29,191 bases of DNA from a virus, in IMG/VR virus record IMGVR_UViG_3300045945_000347, positions 1 through 29,191 of that record, one strand, 5' to 3'. The position numbers and the translations under genes were made by a program. Positions within the stretch are counted from its first letter, which is position 1; each line of letters opens with the position of its first letter. The notes beneath the pieces were generated by a model. That model did no database searches, was not told where the DNA came from, and saw only the letters and a program-made list of their open reading frames with translations. Below, piece by piece: positions 13,917-21,113 of this stretch.

Positions 13917-14932
13917 TACGTGAGCGCCGACTCCGTGTTGCGGAATCGGCAGTAGAGCGCGCAGAGGTCGGTGGGGTCATAGAACGCGCGCCACGTGGCG
14001 GTCGAGATGATGATTCCGTAGCCCTCGACCGGCGCCGACCACCCGACCAGCTTCGCGCTGCCCGAGCGGACCTCGAACTCGCGCTTCGAGCTGACCCCGA
14101 TCGTGGTCGGGTCCTGGAACACGAGGCGCGGCGAGCCCGTGGTGAAGGCCTTGGCGGCTTCGAACTGGGTCTTGGTCTTGAACTCCTGGGTGAGCTTCCA
14201 GGTGACGTCCAGGAAGTCGCTGCGGAGCGGCTCGTCGATGAGCTGGCTGCCGAGGTAGGCGCGCTCCTCCCCGGTGTGCGGCGCGGCGAGGACGATCTCG
14301 GCCGAACGGATGCGCACGTTCGCGGCAGTGTCGCCCGTACCGTCGTCCACCACGCCGCCGGCGTTCTTGGTGTCGTGATAGCGCACCGGCAGCACCGAGG
14401 GGAACACGAGCGATCCGGTGGGGGTCAGGTCGGACTCGTAATCCCTGCCGATGGTCGGCCACTCGAACTTCACCATGGCGTCGTCGCCCTGCCCGGCCGT
14501 GACGCGGATCGTGAGCCCCGCGTGCTTCAGGCCGAGCGCGCGGAAGCACTTGCCGACCGGGATGTCGCCGGCGACCACCTCGGGCGAGTAGCTGTTCAGC
14601 TTGGCGCTGCCGGCACCGTCCGAGAGGAACACGTGGTCGCGCACACCGGTCTCGACCAGGCTGTTCGAGTAGGTACCCAGCGCCGCGCGGAAGAACTCGA
14701 GGTGGCCCTCGTAGTTGGCGCGGGTGATGAACGAGCCCTGGTAGAAGATGAGCCCCTGGTGGATCGCGCGGCGCGACTGTCCGCCGTAGAGGCTCGAGTC
14801 CGGGATCTCGCCGATCTGCGGCTCGAAGTCCCACTTCTCGATTTCGATCTTCTTCGTGGGCGCGACAGGGGTGCCGTAGGTGGTCTCCTTCGGCCCAGTC
14901 TGGATATAGCTCAGGTGCCCGAGGCCCGACAT
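13916..14932 (-). CDS. Major tail tube protein
   Basis: 338 residues, ATG 14932 after GGAGGG. The opening (GHLSYIQTGPKETTYGTPVAPTKKIEIEKWDFEPQIGEIPDSSL) is the hallmark of siphophage tail tube proteins, a long loop followed by an E/D-rich strand. Beta-rich throughout (GLIFYQGSFITRANYEGHLEF, DVTWKLTQEF, GYGIIISTATWRAFYD). Position between tail terminator and chaperones is canonical. It polymerises as hexamer rings around the tape measure. Confidence 0.87.
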   Translation of the reverse strand: MSGLGHLSYIQTGPKETTYGTPVAPTKKIEIEKWDFEPQIGEIPDSSLYGGQSRRAIHQGLIFYQGSFITRANYEGHLEFFRAALGTYSNSLVETGVRDHVFLSDGAGSAKLNSYSPEVVAGDIPVGKCFRALGLKHAGLTIRVTAGQGDDAMVKFEWPTIGRDYESDLTPTGSLVFPSVLPVRYHDTKNAGGVVDDGTGDTAANVRIRSAEIVLAAPHTGEERAYLGSQLIDEPLRSDFLDVTWKLTQEFKTKTQFEAAKAFTTGSPRLVFQDPTTIGVSSKREFEVRSGSAKLVGWSAPVEGYGIIISTATWRAFYDPTDLCALYCRFRNTESALT

Positions 14933-14944
14933 GGTTTCCCTCCG

Positions 14945-15391
14945 CTACTCGAGGTTGTGGTCCGTCTCGTACTGGATCTCGATCACCTGGGGCGACAGGT
15001 AGACGCCCGCGCGCACACCGCCCTGGAGCTGATCGGAGTCCACCGGATAGGCCGCTTCCTTGTAGGCCGCGATGATCGTGGCCTCGCCGTTCAGGAGCGC
15101 GGTGAGCAGGTCCTTCCGGACCTTGTTCACGGTCCGCTGGTCCTTGGCGCAGACCCAGGCGACGTACCGCGAGGTCCAGCGGTGGTGGTTGCCCGACCGT
15201 GGAGGCGTGGCGGTCTCCGTGGTCACGTGGCTCACGTACACCCGCGGCGCCGGGTCCACGCTGGGGACCGGGTCGGGCAGCGGGCCCTCGGTGATCAGCG
15301 GCGAGGTCAGGTAGGTGGCGCCGGCGATGATGGGGGCGAAGAGCGCCATCAGCGACGTCAGGATCAGGTTCTCCTTCGCGTCCGCGGGCAC
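14945..15391 (-). CDS. Tail terminator / tail completion protein (gpU-like)
   Basis: 148 residues from GTG 15391 with GGAG nearby. A short helix (KENLILTSLMALFAPII) and a beta-rich body (RVYVSHVTTETA, HHRWTSRYVAWVCAKD, QVIEIQYETDHNLE) with a central helix (NKVRKDLLTALLN) fit the gpU/tail terminator fold and size (lambda gpU 131). It lies between head-tail joiner and tube gene, as expected. It caps the tail tube before joining to heads. Assignment rests on order and size. Confidence 0.6.
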   Translation of the reverse strand: MPADAKENLILTSLMALFAPIIAGATYLTSPLITEGPLPDPVPSVDPAPRVYVSHVTTETATPPRSGNHHRWTSRYVAWVCAKDQRTVNKVRKDLLTALLNGEATIIAAYKEAAYPVDSDQLQGGVRAGVYLSPQVIEIQYETDHNLE

Positions 15392-15401
15392 CGGTTCGCT
15401 C

Positions 15402-15716
15402 CTACGTCTTCCGAGCGCACCAGGCGTCCGTGAGCGCGCCGTCGCGCTCCTGCAGGCGCACCTGGGTGACCCGGTAGTCGGTGCCGTCGATCGTGAGGGT
15501 GTCGCCGGCCTCGAGGCCCGGGAACACGCCGGTCTTGAACGTGGCCACGGTCACCCGGGCCGCGATCGTGCCGCCCTCGGCGGTGGCCACGTCCTGGTCC
15601 GATTCGTCGAGGGCCGCGTAGCTCTCGTGCACGACCCCGGTCGAGTCCGTGAAGCTCGCCGGGTGGCCGATCTGAGCGAGCTGCTGCTCGATCTCGGATT
15701 CCCCGAGCTTGCTCAT
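15402..15716 (-). CDS. Head-tail joining protein (gpFII-like)
   Basis: 104 residues. The N-terminal helix (SKLGESEIEQQLAQIG) is followed by beta strands including GDTLTIDGTDYRVTQVRLQERDGALTDAWC, which matches the small beta-barrel head-tail attachment proteins of FII type. Lambda FII has 117 residues. It would form the interface between connector and tail. No clear Shine-Dalgarno sequence; 25 nt separate it from the preceding gene. Confidence 0.65.
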   Translation of the reverse strand: MSKLGESEIEQQLAQIGHPASFTDSTGVVHESYAALDESDQDVATAEGGTIAARVTVATFKTGVFPGLEAGDTLTIDGTDYRVTQVRLQERDGALTDAWCARKT

Positions 15717-15741
15717 CGTCCGACCGTGAGGCCGACCCCGA

Positions 15742-16116
15742 TCATCCCGTCACCCGTGGAACGAGAATGACCTGCACCGCGACGCCGCCCTGCGAATCGC
15801 CGGTGTCGAGATACTTCACCCACTTGCGCACGTGGTCGCGGCTGATCTTGAGGACCTCGAGGCCTCCGAGGCCGGTCTTGGGCGTGAACGCTCCGCCCGG
15901 CACGTCGACGAAGGGCCCGCCCGGGAGATGTGCGGTCTGGATCTTCCCGGTGAGGGTTCCCGACTGGACGTTGGACTCCTCCGCGAAGAGCAGGACGCCG
16001 TCGGAATTGAGGATGTCCACGACGAGGGTGGACGCCGGGCTGCCCACCGGGTCCTGGGGGAGGACGATGGTGGCCACCCTCGCCTGCCCCAGGGCATTGC
16101 CGACCCACGGGCTCAT
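15742..16116 (-). CDS. Head/connector-region protein, paralogue of its upstream neighbour
   Basis: 124 residues, one base after the upstream stop. It shares an ordered set of motifs with the upstream gene: GTLTGKIQ, GGPFVDVPGG, a DHVRKWVKYLDT segment and a VQVILVPRVTG end, matching GTMDPKLQ, GGTYADIAGK, EARRFLKFVGT and SVTLFGTKKVTG. Both are compact beta-rich proteins. Their place after capsid and before head-tail joining suggests head decoration, a fibre or a connector component. The specific role is not known. Confidence 0.65.
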   Translation of the reverse strand: MSPWVGNALGQARVATIVLPQDPVGSPASTLVVDILNSDGVLLFAEESNVQSGTLTGKIQTAHLPGGPFVDVPGGAFTPKTGLGGLEVLKISRDHVRKWVKYLDTGDSQGGVAVQVILVPRVTG

Positions 16117-16117
16117 G

Positions 16118-16528
16118 TCAGCCCGTGACCTTCTTCGTGCCGAACAGCGTCACCGAGATCAGGACGGGGCCGGTGACGACCGTGCCGACGAACTTCAGGA
16201 ACCGCCGGGCCTCCCGGACGTCGACGGTGATCACGCGGGTCTGGTTCGCGGTCGAGACCTGCGCGGCCGTCTTGCCCGCGATGTCGGCGTAGGTGCCGCC
16301 CGACGTGTCGCAGTCCTGAAGCTTGGGATCCATCGTGCCCGTGATCGCGCCGGTGTTGACCACGATCGCGACGACCCCCTCATAGCCGGTGAGGTCGATG
16401 GCACCCGAAGTCGCTGCCGCGGTGTTCGCCGCGGACTTGGACTCGAGCACCAGGAGCGGGGTGCCCTCCGCCATGGCGCTCACCTGGGCCGGCGACCACA
16501 GCCGGTTGCTGCCGGGTCTGTGGAGCAT
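16118..16528 (-). CDS. Head/connector-region protein, paralogue of its downstream neighbour
   Basis: 136 residues from ATG 16528, which follows AGGAGG at 9 nt; the shorter start at 16474 also has AGGTGA nearby. The longer form is preferred because its SPAQVSAMAEGTPLLV region lines up with the paralogue's GQARVATIVLPQ. Beta-rich: AIDLTGYEGVVAIVVNTGAI, TRVITVDVREARRFLKFVGTVV, VLISVTLFGTKKVTG. Function is uncertain, likely virion-associated from position. Confidence 0.65.
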   Translation of the reverse strand: MLHRPGSNRLWSPAQVSAMAEGTPLLVLESKSAANTAAATSGAIDLTGYEGVVAIVVNTGAITGTMDPKLQDCDTSGGTYADIAGKTAAQVSTANQTRVITVDVREARRFLKFVGTVVTGPVLISVTLFGTKKVTG

Positions 16529-16601
16529 GTTCCTGATCCTCCTCGCTGTGGCCGGCGCCGCCGCCGGACCGGGTTCCCTCGCGCCGCGCGGGCTCTCCGC
16601 G

Positions 16602-16856
16602 CTACTCGCCGCCCGCGCGGGACCGCCCGCGCGTGCGGGTGGCCGGCTCGCGGTCTTCGACGGCGGCCGGGTCGCCCTGGGGCGCCCGATCCGCCGGAAC
16701 TTCCTCGCCCACCGCCGGTTTGAGCTTGAGCCGGCCGATCGCCACGTGCGGCGCCGCCTCGCGGGGCCGGAGATCGACTTCCTGTCCCCGATAGACGTCA
16801 CCGTGCGGTGGGCCGAGGCAGAAGCCGTCTTGCACCAGGTACCGCTGCGTCTCCAT
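16602..16856 (-). CDS. Small protein between capsid and connector genes
   Basis: 84 residues from ATG 16856, with GGAG 7 nt upstream. Residues 1-45 are beta-like (METQRYLVQDGFCLGPPHGD, REAAPHVAIGRLKLKPAVG), possibly SH3-like; the rest is charged and probably disordered (EDREPATRTRGRSRAGGE). Small genes of this sort after capsid genes often encode head-fibre or decoration-related proteins. No family recognised. About 70 bp without features follow before the next start. Confidence 0.55.
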   Translation of the reverse strand: METQRYLVQDGFCLGPPHGDVYRGQEVDLRPREAAPHVAIGRLKLKPAVGEEVPADRAPQGDPAAVEDREPATRTRGRSRAGGE

Positions 16857-16872
16857 CGCTTCTCCGTGCCGA

Positions 16873-16897
16873 CCCGGGGGCTGCGTGCGCCCCCGGG
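16873..16897 (-). terminator. GC-rich hairpin after the capsid gene
   Basis: CCCGGGGGC and GCCCCCGGG form a perfect 9-bp stem with a 7-nt loop, 26 nt beyond the capsid stop. There is no T run, so it may act as a partial terminator or a 3' stabiliser that raises capsid expression relative to later genes. Confidence 0.5.
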
Positions 16898-16922
16898 CCG
16901 TCTCAGGATTCCCCGGCTCGGC

Positions 16923-18842
16923 CTATGCGGTCGCGCCGGTCGCCTTCGAGAACGACTCCCCGTGGCGGATCAGGATGTCCGCCATCTGGAAGCTGGTGAC
17001 CTCGATCAGGCCGCTCTGCTTCGCCGTGTACGGATCGACGATCAGCTCCATCGCGAACCAGAAGCCGATCAGGACGTCCCGCCAGTTGCCGAAGATCGCG
17101 CCGATCTCCGAGCCGCCGGTGAACTCGCTGCCCGACATGACCTTCGAGATCTGGTTCGTCGCGATCGCGCGGTAGCCGTCGACCACGCCTTCGGTGATCG
17201 GGCCCTCCCACACCGGCGAGTACGTGTTGGTCGCCTTGTGGACCTGCTTGAGGTTGGCCGACATCGTCGGGTTCATGAGCCACCCGAGCGTGCCGAGCAT
17301 CGCGTTGGCCGTGGCGACCTGGCCTTCCATCGCGACGACCTTGGCGTAGGACATCGCACCACCGACCGCGGTCACGCTGACGCCGGCCGCCTTGTAGATG
17401 CCGGTCGGCTCGCCCGCGGCGCCCAGGCCGTGGGGCACCGCGAGGTCCACCGCGATCGAGTGCACCGCGCTCAGGTCGTCACGCACCATCTCCTCGGTGT
17501 CGAAGGCCCCCTCGACCAGGAGCTGGCGCGAGAACGACGTCGCGCCCATCAGGGTCTTGGGCGCGAACTGAGCGAGCGCGAAGGACATGTCGCCCTTGGT
17601 GATCGGAGACGGGGGATTCTCGCCGACCCACTTGGCGGGAATCGCACCGCTCTGCTTCGGGAACGTGACCGGAGCGGTGAGCCCGGTGATCACCCGCGCC
17701 CCGAGGCGGATCGCTGCCGTCTGGTTGCGCAGCAGCTCGATGACGTCGCCGGCCTGCTCGAAGGTGAGTTCGGCGCCCTTGCCGCCGGTCTTCGTGTCGA
17801 GCGCGCGCTTCTTGAGGCCCAGGCTCGCAGGGATGAGCAGTCCGCCCTTGCGCGCCATTCCGGCGGAGTGGCGCTCGAGCTCGCGGTGCATCTCCCACTC
17901 GAGCCCCTTGCCGTCGTGCCCCTCGCGCAGCTCGGAGGCCGCGAGGATGGCGCGCGCGTACGAGTAGCCGCGCCGGTCCTTCTCCGGCACGTCGATGACC
18001 TCGGAGGCCGGCTGGGTCCGCTTCGGGATCCGGTCGGCCTTGAGGTTCAGGATCTCGCGCCCGACCTCGTTCGGGGTGAGACCGCGATCGAGCCAGCCGT
18101 CCACGCGGTCGAGGAAGCCGTGGTCCGACGCCATCTGGTGAATCTCCCTGGCCTCGGCACGGTGATCGCGCTCCGCCGTGGCCGTGGTGGTCCCGCCGCC
18201 GCCGCCGGCGCCCGCGTTCAGGTGACGCTTCATGTTCCGGTCCTCCTTCGGCGGGTCGTCCGCCTCGATCTCGATCGGCGGCCCACCGCCACCGTTCGCG
18301 TCCCGGCCGACACCCACGGTGGGGTCGGCGGGCACACCCACGCTCGAAAGCTCCATGGGCTCCCACTGGGTCATGCGCCAGAGGTCGCCCTTCTCCTCGT
18401 CCTCCTCGACCAGCTTCGCGCGCTTCGGGATGTAGCCGACCGAGATGTTCCCGCGGATCCCATCCACGAAGTCGCGCTCGACGTCCTGGCCGCGCTGCGT
18501 GCGCGAGAACACGATCACGGCGCGCAGCACCCGATCGTCGTCGATGCGCGCGGACTCGATGACACCGACCGGCGCGCCGCGGTGCTCCTCGAGCACGGCC
18601 GCGCGGCCCGACGTGAAGCGCTCGAGCTGCACCGATTCGGCCGAGTGGTCGAGGACCTCGCGCCACTTGCCGAACCAGCCGTAGCGTTCGACCTCGTACT
18701 CGGAGCTGACCGCGACCTCGTAGCGGGCGCGCTCGTCGCCCTCGGCCGCGCGGGTCGCGACGGGCTCGAGCTTGCGGAACTCGCGGATCGGCAGGAACCG
18801 CATTCCGGCGGCGGCGGGGAATCGCTTCACGTCGTCCTCCAT
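16923..18842 (-). CDS. Prohead protease-major capsid fusion (S78 protease + HK97 fold)
   Basis: 639 residues from ATG 18842 (ATG 18905 is a possible longer start; neither has a Shine-Dalgarno sequence). Residues 1-180 are an HK97-type prohead protease: His87 (VLEEHRGAPVG), Ser134 (RGNISVGYIPK) and Glu164 (WEPMELSSVGVPADP) fit the His/Ser/acid centre. After a Gly-rich linker (183-225), residues 226-290 are a helical, delta-domain-like scaffold segment. The HK97-fold capsid follows (YSYARAILAAS, TFEQAGDVIELLRNQTAAIRLG, NPPSPITKGDMSFALAQFAPK, AGEPTGIYKAAGV, GYRAIATNQIS). The protease should cleave the scaffold during maturation. A strong internal ribosome binding site lies before Met204, so free capsid precursor is probably also made. 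Confidence 0.92.
   Translation of the reverse strand: MEDDVKRFPAAAGMRFLPIREFRKLEPVATRAAEGDERARYEVAVSSEYEVERYGWFGKWREVLDHSAESVQLERFTSGRAAVLEEHRGAPVGVIESARIDDDRVLRAVIVFSRTQRGQDVERDFVDGIRGNISVGYIPKRAKLVEEDEEKGDLWRMTQWEPMELSSVGVPADPTVGVGRDANGGGGPPIEIEADDPPKEDRNMKRHLNAGAGGGGGTTTATAERDHRAEAREIHQMASDHGFLDRVDGWLDRGLTPNEVGREILNLKADRIPKRTQPASEVIDVPEKDRRGYSYARAILAASELREGHDGKGLEWEMHRELERHSAGMARKGGLLIPASLGLKKRALDTKTGGKGAELTFEQAGDVIELLRNQTAAIRLGARVITGLTAPVTFPKQSGAIPAKWVGENPPSPITKGDMSFALAQFAPKTLMGATSFSRQLLVEGAFDTEEMVRDDLSAVHSIAVDLAVPHGLGAAGEPTGIYKAAGVSVTAVGGAMSYAKVVAMEGQVATANAMLGTLGWLMNPTMSANLKQVHKATNTYSPVWEGPITEGVVDGYRAIATNQISKVMSGSEFTGGSEIGAIFGNWRDVLIGFWFAMELIVDPYTAKQSGLIEVTSFQMADILIRHGESFSKATGATA
18231..18248 (-). 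promoter_or_regulatory. Internal ribosome binding site and start for capsid alone
   Basis: Within the protease-capsid gene, AAGGAGGA (18241-18248 on the minus strand) lies 8 nt before ATG 18233, in frame (Met204, MKRHLNAGAGGGG). It is among the best Shine-Dalgarno sequences in the window, while the annotated gene start has none. Initiation here gives a 436-residue scaffold-capsid product without protease, analogous in logic to lambda C/Nu3. Confidence 0.68.
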
Positions 18843-18902
18843 GGCGTCGCGGGGCTGGCGCGTCGTCCGTGATCCAAAGTCAAGGACGCAGGAGGCGAAG
18901 TC

Positions 18903-18923
18903 CATTACACTATTAGTGCAATG
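18903..18923. promoter_or_regulatory. 21-bp near-perfect palindrome, operator candidate
   Basis: CATTaCACTA - T - TAGTGcAATG is symmetric at 9 of 10 paired positions about T18913. It is AT-rich within a region of very high GC and lies between the divergent protease-capsid (minus) and pre-portal (plus) genes, where it could control both. No convincing -35/-10 pair is visible on either strand; a TAATAG -10 within the palindrome on the minus strand is possible. Confidence 0.6.
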
Positions 18924-18957
18924 GCATCGGGGTCGGCGGGCCCGTAGCGTGGCCTCC

Positions 18958-19488
18958 ATGCAGGACCTGACGGCCCTTCCCGCGAGCTTCGCAGCCGGCA
19001 CCACGGTGAAGTACACGCGGAGCCACGCCGACTACCCCGCGAACGACGGCTGGGTGCTCACCGTCGTGCTCTCGGGCCGGGACCGCCTCGAGGTCACGGG
19101 CACGCCGAGCGGCGCCGCGTTCGCGGTGACGCTGCCGGCGACCGAGACCGCGAAGCTCCGGCCGGGCGTCTACCGCTGGACCGAGCGCGCCTCGAAGGCC
19201 GGCGAGGCCTTCACCGCCTGCGCCGGCGAGATCACGGTCACGCCCGACGTCGTCGGGGCCTCGGTGGGCGATCTCCTCAGCCAGGACGAGAAGGAACTCG
19301 ATCTCGTGAACACCGCGATCACGAAGATCCTCACGCACACGCTGCAGGCCTTCTCGATCGCGGGGCGCCAGGTGGAGTATGCGGACCTCGAGAAGCTGCA
19401 GGCGCGGCGCGCGGTGCTCGAGGCGAGGATCTCGCGGCGCAAGAACGGCGGCCGCATCGGGCGCGTCCACCGCGTGGCGTTCCGGTGA
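18958..19488 (+). CDS. Pre-portal head-tail connector protein (occupies the gpW position)
   Basis: 176 residues, ATG 18958. An N-terminal Ig-like beta domain (DLTALPASFAAGTTVKYTRSHADYPANDGWVLTVVLSG, VYRWTERASKAGEAFTACAGEITVTPD) is followed by a helical part (KELDLVNTAITKILTH) and a gpW-like end (GRQVEYADLEKLQARRAVLEARISRRKNGG). Such two-part proteins sit just before the portal in many lambda-like phages, where gpW-type proteins complete the head-tail connection. The upstream extension of the frame lacks similarity, so this ATG is preferred despite a weak ribosome binding site. Its stop overlaps the portal start as GTGA. Confidence 0.72.
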   Translation: MQDLTALPASFAAGTTVKYTRSHADYPANDGWVLTVVLSGRDRLEVTGTPSGAAFAVTLPATETAKLRPGVYRWTERASKAGEAFTACAGEITVTPDVVGASVGDLLSQDEKELDLVNTAITKILTHTLQAFSIAGRQVEYADLEKLQARRAVLEARISRRKNGGRIGRVHRVAFR

Positions 19489-21104
19489 GGCGGCGCGTGG
19501 CGCGGCGCCGGGCGCTTACTCTCGGCGAGCGGATGAAGCGCGGCTGGGACACGCTCCTCGAGCTGCTGAGCAGCACGGGGGGTGCCCACCCGAGCTTCAA
19601 GGGCGCCGAGGTGTCGCGACTCCGCCCCGGCCAGTTCGGCCTGATCCGCGGGCCCGATCGCGAGATCGAGTGGGACCTGAAGCTCCTGCGCGGCCGCGCG
19701 CGCGCGCTGCGGCGCAACAACCCGTACATCGAGAACTACCTGAACCTGCAGCGCACGAACGTGCTGGGCCCCGAGGGGCCCGAGCACCAGGCGCAGGTGA
19801 GGGACGGCGCCGGCGAGCTCGCGGAGGAGATCAACGACCGGATCGAGGCCGCCTGGCGGCAGTGGTCCGAGGGGCCGGTCACGGTGGACGGGCAGATGAA
19901 CCTGGCGATGTTCCGCCAGCTCGCGCTCGAGACCGCCACGGTGGACGGCGAGGCCTTCACGCTGCCAATGCCGGGCACGGAGTTCCCGCACGGTCTGGCA
20001 CTCGACTCGATCGACGCCGACCTGGTGGACGAAAGGATGTGGCGCATGGCGGGCTCCGAGGGCCCCGAGGTGCGCATGGGCGTCGAGGTGAACGAGAAGG
20101 GCCGCCCGCTCGCCTACTACTGCTGGGACTACCCCGAGTACGGACCCGGGCGGACGAACCGCGGGCGATTGCGCTACGACGCCGGCGACGTGCTCCACCA
20201 CTTCCGGCGCCGGCGCGCGCACCAGACGCGCGGCGTCACGCGCCTCACGGCCGCGATCGTGGACACCATGGACCTCGACGGCTTCGAGGAAGCGGTGATC
20301 GTCGGGGCGCGTGCCGCGGCGAACCAGGTGGCCGCGATCGAGTCGGGGGACGCCGCCATGTACACGGCACCCGACGAGGACGCGCCGACCAAGCAGCCGG
20401 CGATGGTCGAGAGCGAAGCCGGGATGTACCTCGAGCTGGAACCGGGCCAGAAGATGTCCAGCTTCACCCCCGAGCAGCCGCAGGCGGTCTACGACCCGTT
20501 CGTGCGCAACCGCCTGCGCCGCCTCGCCGGCGCCCTGGGTGTGGCGTACGAGGCGCTCGCCAACGATCGCTCGGGCGTGAACTACGGCTCGATGCGCGGG
20601 GGCTCGCTGATCGAGCGCGACCTGTGGCGGCTCGAGCAGGCGTGGTGGGCGTGGACCTTCGAGCGCCCGATCCGCGAGCGCTGGCTGCAGTCCGCGCTCC
20701 TGAGCGGGGCGCTCGTGCTGCCGTCGCGCGACTGGCAGAAGTACTCGGCGGTGAAGCTCGTGTTCCGCGGCTGGCCCTGGGTGGACCCGCTCAAGGACGC
20801 GCAGACCGCGCAGCTCGAGATCGAGATGGGGTTCAACTCGCGCACCCGGATCCTCGCCCAGCGCGGCGCCGACTTCGCGGAGATCCTCGACGAGCTGGCG
20901 GCGGAGAAGAAGGCGGCCGCGGCGAAGGGGGTGGACGTCGAGCCGCGCGCGACGTCGGCACCGGCGGCGGCGGCGTCGGAGGATCCGGAGGAGAAGGATC
21001 CCGCCGACGACGCCGGCAACGAGGACGAAGCGAGCGAGGACGGCGAGAACGGCAACGGCCGCGCGCGCAACCGCGTGCGGAAGGCGCTCGCGCGCGGGCG
21101 CTGA
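19485..21104 (+). CDS. Portal protein, lambda gpB type
   Basis: 539 residues from GTG 19485. Typical lambda-family portal features: ARALRRNNPYIENYLNLQRTNVLGPEG, ETATVDGEAFTLP, IDADLVDE, DVLHHFRRRRAHQTRGVTRL, FEEAVIVGARAAANQVAAIE, VYDPFVRNRLRRLAGALGVAYEALANDRSGVNYGSMRGG and ERPIRERWL. The C-terminal 80 residues are acidic and low-complexity (SEDPEEKDPADDAGNEDE). It forms the dodecameric DNA gate at the capsid vertex, binding terminase and connector. It is on the strand opposite to terminase and capsid, which is unusual. Confidence 0.95.
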   Translation: MRRRVARRRALTLGERMKRGWDTLLELLSSTGGAHPSFKGAEVSRLRPGQFGLIRGPDREIEWDLKLLRGRARALRRNNPYIENYLNLQRTNVLGPEGPEHQAQVRDGAGELAEEINDRIEAAWRQWSEGPVTVDGQMNLAMFRQLALETATVDGEAFTLPMPGTEFPHGLALDSIDADLVDERMWRMAGSEGPEVRMGVEVNEKGRPLAYYCWDYPEYGPGRTNRGRLRYDAGDVLHHFRRRRAHQTRGVTRLTAAIVDTMDLDGFEEAVIVGARAAANQVAAIESGDAAMYTAPDEDAPTKQPAMVESEAGMYLELEPGQKMSSFTPEQPQAVYDPFVRNRLRRLAGALGVAYEALANDRSGVNYGSMRGGSLIERDLWRLEQAWWAWTFERPIRERWLQSALLSGALVLPSRDWQKYSAVKLVFRGWPWVDPLKDAQTAQLEIEMGFNSRTRILAQRGADFAEILDELAAEKKAAAAKGVDVEPRATSAPAAAASEDPEEKDPADDAGNEDEASEDGENGNGRARNRVRKALARGR

Positions 21105-21113
21105 GTCCGGTCG

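Noticed and set aside
16389-18872. 827-codon open frame on the plus strand
   Set aside because: It is antisense to the protease-capsid gene, Arg/Leu/His-rich, and results from the high GC content; the minus strand has clear family motifs.
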